64,000 bases of DNA from Amylostereum areolatum. Lineage: Eukaryota; Basidiomycota; Agaricomycetes; Russulales; Stereaceae. The stretch's first letter is position 1; each line of letters starts with the position of its first letter. The notes under the pieces are model-generated. The model ran no database searches, was not told where the DNA came from, and saw only the letters and a program-made list of their open reading frames with translations. Both the position numbers and the translations under genes were made by a program. Of this stretch, positions 57,654-64,000 are shown piece after piece. The stretch spans positions 1,674,001 through 1,738,000 of the forward strand of contig SAXG01000003.1 of assembly GCA_012932865.1 (NCBI GenBank). Reading direction: 5' to 3'.

Positions 57654-58762
57654 TCAGAGGCACTCGCGCCCGAGCACGGCGTCGATCAAGCCCCAGTCGA
57701 CGTCTCCGACCTCGCCCTCGTCCTCGTCCTCGGGGTCGGAGGGGGCGTCCCAGACGCGGCGCCGACGGATGGCGATCGGGGTGGAGTTCTCGCTCGGGGG
57801 GCTGCGCGGGGGCGGGAGCATGGGGAGGGGACGGACGGGGCGGGGCGGGGTGCAGAGGGCCTGGGCGGTGCGGGAGGGGACGGGGTGGTCCCGGTCGGAG
57901 GCGGGGACGGGAGGGAAGAGGAGGGCGTCGGCGGGGGGCGTGGGGGGGTGGGCGCGCGGGGGGGCGCGTTGAGGGGGGAGAAAGGCCTTGCGGAGGGGTC
58001 TGCGGACGGCGCGGGCGGAGAGGGTGGAGAGGCCGCGGGCGGCGCGATCTGGGGGCGGGAGGAGGAGGGTGGGGGGGGATTGGGGGGGCATGGGGAAGGC
58101 GGAGAGGGAGAAGGCGGAGGAGGGCTCGGGGGAGGACGCGTGATCTTCGGAGGGGGGAGGGCGGGGAGTGAGTTCGGAGGGGAGGGAGAGGGAGAGGGAG
58201 AGGGGGGGCGGGAGGGGGCAGGGGAGCGGGGGAGAGGAGGAGGGCGAGGGCGGGGGGGGCGGGAGAGGGACGGGGTGGTGGGGGCGCGTTTGCGGGTGTG
58301 TTGGGGGAGGGGCCGCGGGGGGGTGGCGTCGGTGGAGGCGCGGGAGGAGACCGAGACCGAGGGCGGGGGCGGGGGCAAGGGGCGGAGTTTCATGGGAGGG
58401 AAGGACGTTGCGGGTCTGGGCAAAGGGTGAGGGGGCAGAGGAGGAGGAGAAGGAGGCGAGGGGACGTACATTGGAGGAGGGGTAGAGGGGAAATCGAGGG
58501 AGGACGCGGAGTCGGAGCCGTCGCTGGATTCGGAGAGATCGTCCGGAGAATCGAGGGAGGGGAGGGGGAGGGGAGAGGGGCGGGGACGGGGACGGGGACG
58601 AGGGAGAGGCCTGGGCATGAGGAGGGGGAGGGAGAAGGAGGAGAGGAGCGGAGGAGCGGAGGCGGGGAGGTGGGAGAAGGAGGAGACGTGGTGGTACGAG
58701 GGGGAGACCGGGGAGGGGATCGGAGAAAAGGGAAGACGAGCGACCGTCGTTTGCCGTTTCAT
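57654..58762 (-). CDS. proline-rich protein, unknown
   Basis: The ATG at 58762 gives MKRQTTVARLPFSPIPSPVS. About 300 residues are dominated by Pro, Ser and Arg, with a Ser/Asp patch (DDLSESSDGSDSASSLDFP). A second frame carries RGLSTLSARAVRRPLRKAFL and a natural-looking acidic end: IAIRRRRVWDAPSDPEDEDE, then EVGDVDWGLIDAVLGRECL, with stop at 57654. Joining the two frames requires a net shift somewhere in the G-runs around 58060-58090. The C-terminal basic-then-acidic block with a DWGLIDAVLG helix may be a binding motif. Likely disordered and perhaps nuclear or cell-polarity related; no family recognised. Divergent from the methyltransferase gene at 59160. Confidence 0.5.
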
Positions 58763-59159
58763 CGCGGAGGGAGATGGGGATGGGAAACAGGCCAGAGCTC
58801 GAGCTCGGGGTGTTATACCATCTTGATCCTGACGCACGGCCCTCCCGCCCCGGTCCTTCCGCTCCGATATCCTATCTTTCTCCTAACCCCTCCTCCTCCT
58901 CCTCCTCCTCCCCGATCTTCTCCTTCCTCCTCCTCTTCCTCCTCCTCCTCGCTTGCGTTCGCCCGTCGTGGCGGGCGCAAACAAAGAGCACCGACAGAAT
59001 CTGCCAAAAACTGAGACTCGGCCACTCCTCCGACCCCAGATCCCCACCCCCCGATCCCATACAGATCCCATCTCCCCGATCCCATTTCCCATTTCGCCAT
59101 TGGCATCACTCCGCCTCCTCCTCCTCCTCCTCATCATCATCTGCCCAATATTCTCGCTC
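58763..59159. promoter_or_regulatory. divergent promoter with TCC-rich tracts
   Basis: 397 bp between head-to-head genes. (TCC)n/(CTC)n microsatellites at 58891-58912 and 58921-58950 form strong polypyrimidine tracts. Confidence 0.45.
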
Positions 59160-60624
59160 ATGATCTCCCCCGACGACCTCGCACTGGCCCCTGCCCCCGA
59201 CCACGCCCCTCGACGACCAAGAAGACCCCCTCGCGCCCCTCCGCCTCCTCCCCGATCAACCTCCCTCCATCCACCACCAGCACCTCCACCTCCACTTCCC
59301 CGGCCCCCTCGCCCTCTCCCTCCTCGTCGATGCCGCCCCAGGCTGCGGCGGCATCGCCTGGCCCGCTGGCCAGGTCCTCTCCTCTCTCCTCTCCTCTCCT
59401 CTCTCCCCCCCCATCCCGTCCACACCTCATCTGATCCAATAACCCCAGGTCCTCGCCACCTACCTCGCCCGCCGCCCCGACCCCGCCCTCCACCGCAAAG
59501 TCCGTCCTCGAGCTCGGCTCCGGCACAGGCCTCGTCGGGCCTCGTCGCCGCCGCCAAGGGCGCGCGCGTGTGCATCACCGACCAGGCGTCAGTGCGCTCC
59601 TCCCTCTTCTCGCTCCCTTTCCCTCTCGCCCGCGTGGCCCCTCTTCACGCCCTGTTTCGTGCACTGCGATGTGCAATATGCATTATGCAGACGTAAACAC
59701 ACCCGCCCACGATCGCGTCTAATCTCCCCTCAGCGCGCGTCGCGCTGAAACATCGACCGCCCGCCCCGCCCCGCCCCGCCCCGCCCCGCCCCGCCCCGCC
59801 CCGCCCCCGCCCCCGTCCCCTTTCCTCTCAATCCCGTCCCGATCTCTCCGATCTCCCCGCTCACCCACCATATCCGTATCCAGCCAGCTCCTCCCGACCA
59901 TGACCCGCAACATCGCCCTCAACGCCCACGCCCACGCCTTCCCCGTCGCCGCCGCCGAGCTCAACTGGGGCGAGCCCCTCCCCCTCCCCGCGCACGACGA
60001 CGCGGCCACCCCGAGCCCGATCCCGCGTCCGCGCGCGCTCGACCTCCTCCTCGCGGCCGATTGCGTCTACCTCGAGCCCGCGTTCGCCCCGCTCGTGCAC
60101 ACCCTGTGCGCGCTCGTGCCCCCCGCCAGCCCGTGCGAGGTCCTCTTCTGCTACAAGAAGCGGCGCAAGGTGCGTGCCCCCCCCCCGCCCGCGTCCTTTC
60201 CGCGTCCTTCCCTTTCCTTCCTTTCCTCTCCCTTTCCGTCCCATCCGTCCTCCGCTCGCTCGCTCGTTCGTTCGGATCCGGGGTGCTTTCTTCCGATCTG
60301 CTTCGCCGCCCCTCCCCCCCCCCACCCCCCCGTTCCCCCACCGGAACGGTCGCCGGGTTTCCGACCGCCCGCGCACGCATGCTCACGCGCGCGCGCGCGC
60401 ACCCAGGCCGACAAGCGCTTCTTCGCCCTGCTCAAGAAACACTTTACGTGGGAAGACGTGCGTCCGCCCTCATTCTCCGCCCGTTCTCCGTACCCTGTGC
60501 CGACGATCCCATGAACCCCCCCCCCCCTCCATATCTGCTCGCTCTCTCGTAGGTCACGGACGATCCCGACCGCGCGACGTACGCCCGCGAGGCGATCTCC
60601 CTCCTCCGACTGCACCGACGATGA
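59160..60624 (+). CDS. protein lysine methyltransferase, EFM6/METTL21 family
   Basis: SAM-dependent seven-beta-strand methyltransferase of family 16; relatives methylate lysines on elongation factors. The ATG at 59160 gives MISPDDLALAPAPDHA. After frame correction, PLALSLLVDAAPGCGGIAWP is followed by an intron (about 59375-59449) and by VLATYLARRPDPALHRK. Motif I reads SVLELGSGTGLVGL, then VAAAKGARVCITDQ. After a long intron, LLPTMTRNIALNAHAHAFPV, AAELNWGEPLPL, LLLAADCVYLEPAFAPLVHT (post-I D-C-V-Y), EVLFCYKKRRK, ADKRFFALLKKHFTWEDV and a C-terminal LLRLHRR. The Y-K-K-R-R-K-A-D segment favours the EFM6 branch. Three +1 corrections are needed: CCCC 59206-59209, AAA 59497-59499 and GGG 59537-59539. 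Confidence 0.85.
59759..59814. repeat. (CCGCC)n minisatellite in methyltransferase intron
   Basis: About nine to ten CCGCC/CCCCG pentamers in tandem, ending in a C-rich stretch, inside the roughly 290-nt intron between motif I and LLPTM. Confidence 0.8.
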
Positions 60625-61189
60625 CCGACGATGACCCCCCGAGTCCGCACACACAATACACACACACACACCGGCAGGCTGCAAGTGAGTGCTGCTCCTT
60701 AATCCAAAATCGATACCTCCGCGGGGCGTCATCGCGCACACGCACATCGCACATCGCACATCGCTCTGACGACTGGGGAGAGGAAAAAAGAAACATCGGG
60801 GACGGAAAGACGAATGTGTAATAGATGTGGTACGTCCCGTCGTGCAAATGACAATTTCATCTGCGCCCGCGCTCGTCGGGGCGGCGGCGGGTTTCGGATG
60901 TCGGCCTTGGAGTTGGGGGGAGGGGGTCAGTGGGGGATCTTGCGAATTTGAAGTCGTCGGGTAGGAATTGGGATTTGGGGAATTGGGATTGGAATTGGGG
61001 GGGAGAGGGGGGGCTTGTGATGGATCCGTGTCGGGGGCCTCTCTCTCTCTGGTCTGGGATTTCGGGATCCTGTCATCGTGCTGGGCTTTTCTGTCATATG
61101 GTTTATGGGGACTCTTTTCTTTTTGACCTTTCGCGCGCGGTGGTGGAATGGATCGATGGGTGTACTGTGTACACGGCCTGTCAGGTTCC

Positions 61190-62178
61190 GTAAGAAATTC
61201 GTCCGAACCCTGCTCGTACGAATTTCTTAGCTCGCTCGTACGAAATTACCACTTGCCGCGCCTTAGAAGCTTGAGACATCGGCCATTTTGTATGAATTTC
61301 TTACTGCTGGGGGGGCCGTACCTGTCCCATCACGCTCCACTGATCTCTCGGTTGGCCAATCACCATCCTCATCCTTGCCACCATTTTTCCTCCAGATCCC
61401 CCCATTCCTTCCTTAGCACTCACAGATAGAACACGGAAGGCAATTTGATTGTATTCACACTACGAAATACCATGTACTCTAACTGCAGATACCCATAGTG
61501 CTCCCACCCCAGATACCATGGTGACACCGCGACCGCCACTTCAGCATGTCCGTGAGAATCTACAATGCTGCAGCATACAATCATGTGGTGAACATACCGA
61601 TACCAACTGCCAACATAGTGGAGGACATGCGAGCCTGGAGGTATCTATGTGCACAGATTGAGCTTATGAGGCAGTAACAATGGAAGAACACGCACCAGCA
61701 GACAGCCCAGCCCAGCATGCTCATCATTGCGTACCTGCAGAACCATGAACAACACAGGCAATGTGGTACTGCATGAGCACACACCTGTAAGACAACAATG
61801 ATAGCAGCCTTGCCATGGGTGACGGGGAAGACAGCTGAAAGACTTGGACGGCCTTGAGGAACTTGGGCTGAGAGAGGGAGGGGAATGAAGGGGGGACAGG
61901 AAGACGAGAAAGCAGTTTTACTCGCGAAGTCGAACTTTTCTGTTGATTGTCACGTGCATCTGTTGAGTTCCCACGGCTGCATGGACCATGCGGTTTGGGC
62001 GCGATAAGAGCACGGAAGGCGGCAAGAGGGGGGATATGTTTCTTAAGAACATCGTTCGTATGAATTTCTTAGGAGGAGCACAGACTATCGGAGAATATCT
62101 ACTGCGGACCCCTGGATGTACGGATTTCTAAGAAGATATAGCACAATCTTACGAATCATGAGTAAGAAATTCCTATCA
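61190..62178. repeat. cluster of AT-rich inverted repeats, TAAGAAATTCGTACGA family
   Basis: A 16-nt unit recurs in both orientations: TAAGAAATTCGTCCGA (61191-61206) and its complement TCGTACGAATTTCTTA (61214-61229) form a hairpin with a 7-nt loop and one mismatch. Further copies: TCGTACGAAATT (61236-61247), TATGAATTTCTTAC (61291-61304), TCGTATGAATTTCTTA (62056-62071), TACGGATTTCTAAGAA (62119-62134), and TAAGAAATTC (62163-62172). Copies bracket about 980 bp, suggesting the ends of a degenerate non-autonomous transposon or two nested ones. Internal sequence carries no recognisable coding region. Confidence 0.65.
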
Positions 62179-62844
62179 CACATATGTCTACGAATCGGCT
62201 ATAATTTCGGTTGGCCGTGTATATGACGTTATATCGCATTTCAAGTTGGTATAGTACGGTCCCGTGACGGCGTTGGGGCGATCCGATTCCGATCCCGACT
62301 CCTTTCGCTTGCGCGGGCAAGTTCATCATCGACTGTACTTCCTTCTGCTTACTTGCAAAGTTGCACTTACGTGTTGAGTTCGAGGCTCGGCTCATCGGCG
62401 CGTCGAGCAGGAGCTTCCGTCCGGCCCCAGTCCGCAATGATGCACGAGCACTAGTGTGTCCATCGCTGATCGGTAGGCAAGAAGAGTCCTCGAGATGCGC
62501 CGTTGGACCGTTCGCGTTCGCGTTTGCGACAGTACTTTACCTTTACCGCTTACGCCCACGCCCACGCCCCACCCGTGCGCGATGGTGCGGGAGGCGATGA
62601 TACATAATGCGAATGCAAATGACCACTTATTGTCGATTATGATGTGGGATACTATGTACTGCTTATTTGACTGACGCGATGGGGAGACGTCGCCACGGCG
62701 CTTGCCACCGTGCGGCGGCGGCAGCGTCGGGATCGGAATTCGAGGGAATGGGGCGCGGGCGGAAGCCGTGCCGTGCCCGTCCGAAGTCTGTTTTTGACGT
62801 GGATGCGCGAGGGACCTGGGGGGGGGGAGGAGAAGGAGGGAGGA

Positions 62845-62895
62845 AGGTGGAAGGTGGAAGGAGGAAGGAGGAAGGAGGAAGGAGGAAGGAGGTCG
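62845..62895. repeat. (GGAAGGA)n purine repeat
   Basis: Tandem GGAAGGA/GGAAGGT heptamers read directly on the plus strand. Confidence 0.75.
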
Positions 62896-64000
62896 AGGAA
62901 GAACGGCCCGCTGGACATCGTGGAGCGGTGCCCGGAAAGCTTAAAGGGAGGACGTCGACTTGGAGGGTGTTCGTCGTCGTCGTCGTTCGCTTTGGGCCTT
63001 CGCGATGGGTTTCCCGCGCGCGAAGATGGACAGAGCAGGAAAGTGCTTGGCCGCATCGTTCGCCAGCGGTGAGCTCGAGTCGGCCCAAAAGGCGGGTGGG
63101 GGAGAACGCGGTGAGGGTGCGATCCCAACTTTGGTCGTTCGTTCGTTCGCGCGTGAGCGGAGTGGAGAGCGCCGCCACGTTCGGCCATGGACGGCGTGCG
63201 TGTCCCCCCCCGTGCGATGACAATCCAAGTTACGCCCCCGACTCGAAAGGGGAGGGTGGCGGTCTGCGCGGAAAGAAGACGGGCAAGTTACGGGTACGTA
63301 CAGATGCAGTACATACGTACACGCATGCGCGGAGCCAGATCAAGGTCGTTGCCCTCGGGAGAGCGAGAGCGAGAGCTTGAGTGACGGACGGAAACGGGAC
63401 GCGCCCATCGGATTTCCGATGGGGGAGACGGGACGTGGGGACGGGTGGGAGTCGCTGGGAGTTTCTCGGCCGTTGAACCTGGCACGGACACGCGTCAGCC
63501 CGGACGAAAGGGGAGAACGTCCTCTACAGTGCTTGAGCGCTACTGGCACTGTAGGATCCTTTTTGGCCTGGAGACCGCGTGCGTTCGTGAGGGTGAAACG
63601 TTCACGTTCGCGGAGGCGGGTCGGTCATGACGCGTCGCCGCCGTCAGATTCGTAGCCAACCCATCGAGTCGAAGAGTCGAAGAAGGATGAATCAGAGCTT
63701 TGGCCGGGTGCTCGATCGGAGGAACGGAACAGAGAAACAGAGTGGCGCTTGATCTCAGAGGGAGGACGCGATCAGACCAAGTTTCGAGAAACGGTCCCGT
63801 CGTAGCTTACGTTCGATCAGAGCGTGTTCGCGGAGGGCGCGCGCCAGCGAGGACATTGTACAAGGTAAGTAGGTTGCACGCTTTCTTTCCTGCACACACC
63901 CACACGAACGCGGACGCGAATCAGAACCCGGCGCGCGCATAGCAGACCGGAATGAACAGCACTCACATTCAATATTCACCACTCCGCAGCACAGCTTAGC

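Larger units (their letters stand above)
60625..64000. other. 3.4-kb right-end region without a supported gene
   Basis: Contains (AC)n at 60656-60672, GGGATTGGAATT-like repeats at 60965-61010, the AT-rich inverted-repeat cluster at 61190-62178 and a purine repeat at 62845-62895. Open frames at 61581-61784 (-) and 62652-63223 (-) lack support. Confidence 0.45.

Noticed and set aside
58298..59014. Gly/Arg-rich open frames on the plus strand over 57.5-59.0 kb
   Set aside because: Antisense of the proline-rich gene and of TCC tracts; no start context, motif or splice pattern.
1494..60624. Programmed +1 ribosomal frameshifting as the cause of the many shifts
   Set aside because: The sites share no slippery codon or stop context and occur in unrelated genes, sometimes three in one gene; an extra base in short G/C runs fits error better.
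61190..62178. CRISPR-like array
   Set aside because: Units are in both orientations, irregularly spaced, and the organism is a eukaryote.
62652..63223. Pro/Ser-rich minus-strand frames of 178-186 residues
   Set aside because: Generated by the purine repeat and GC-rich flanks; two overlapping frames are equally open.

Overview
The window reads as nuclear DNA of a filamentous basidiomycete, most likely a mushroom-forming Agaricomycete. Genes sit on both strands, most are cut by many 46-84 nt GT-AG introns, and gene content includes families I associate with Agaricomycetes: DUF6535 membrane proteins, heme N-demethylase-like HRQ/DUF3445 proteins and a Con-6-type stress protein. There are no operons and no CRISPR array, and I saw no convincing tRNA or rRNA gene.

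Layout. 0-6 kb: an alpha/beta-hydrolase running off or stopping near the left edge, an unnamed coiled-coil protein, an eroded minus-strand region, and a proline-rich protein with a conserved C-terminus. 6-12.4 kb: Con-6-like protein (-), tRNA adenosine deaminase TAD1 (+), glycerophosphocholine acyltransferase GPC1 (+) and a small membrane protein (-). 13-15 kb: a MYND-finger protein (-). 15-19.4 kb: nothing I can support. 19.4-21.1 kb: an Atf1-type bZIP factor. 21-24 kb: empty. 24.1-32.1 kb: two HRQ/DUF3445 paralogues (-) flanking a DUF6535 gene (+). 32.5-40.6 kb: ATP synthase subunit d (ATP7), hexokinase (-), AP-3 mu (APM3), and a C2H2 zinc-finger gene split by a 288-bp inverted-repeat element. 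41-49 kb: a large P/Q- and RGG-rich protein (-) and an EF-hand MscS-type channel (-). 49.6-54.6 kb: a small helical protein, proteasome alpha-6 (PRE5), heme A synthase COX15 (-) and mitochondrial BolA (BOL3). 57.6-60.6 kb: a GC-rich pair, a proline-rich protein (-) and an EFM6/METTL21-type lysine methyltransferase (+). The last 3.4 kb holds no supported gene but carries a cluster of AT-rich inverted repeats.

The most consequential observation is a set of about fifteen single-base +1 shifts inside otherwise convincing coding exons, including housekeeping genes (ATP7, COX15, APM3). Most fall in short G/C runs that look one base too long. The simplest reading is uncorrected insertion errors in the sequence, not pseudogenes. 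Joining exons across these points restores the expected family sequence, so I annotate the genes as real and flag each shift. I found no clearly new biological system. The best biological leads are the inverted-repeat element, the AT-rich hairpin cluster, the duplicated membrane-anchored HRQ genes, an 18-bp palindrome carrying two CACGTG boxes, and the compact divergent promoters.
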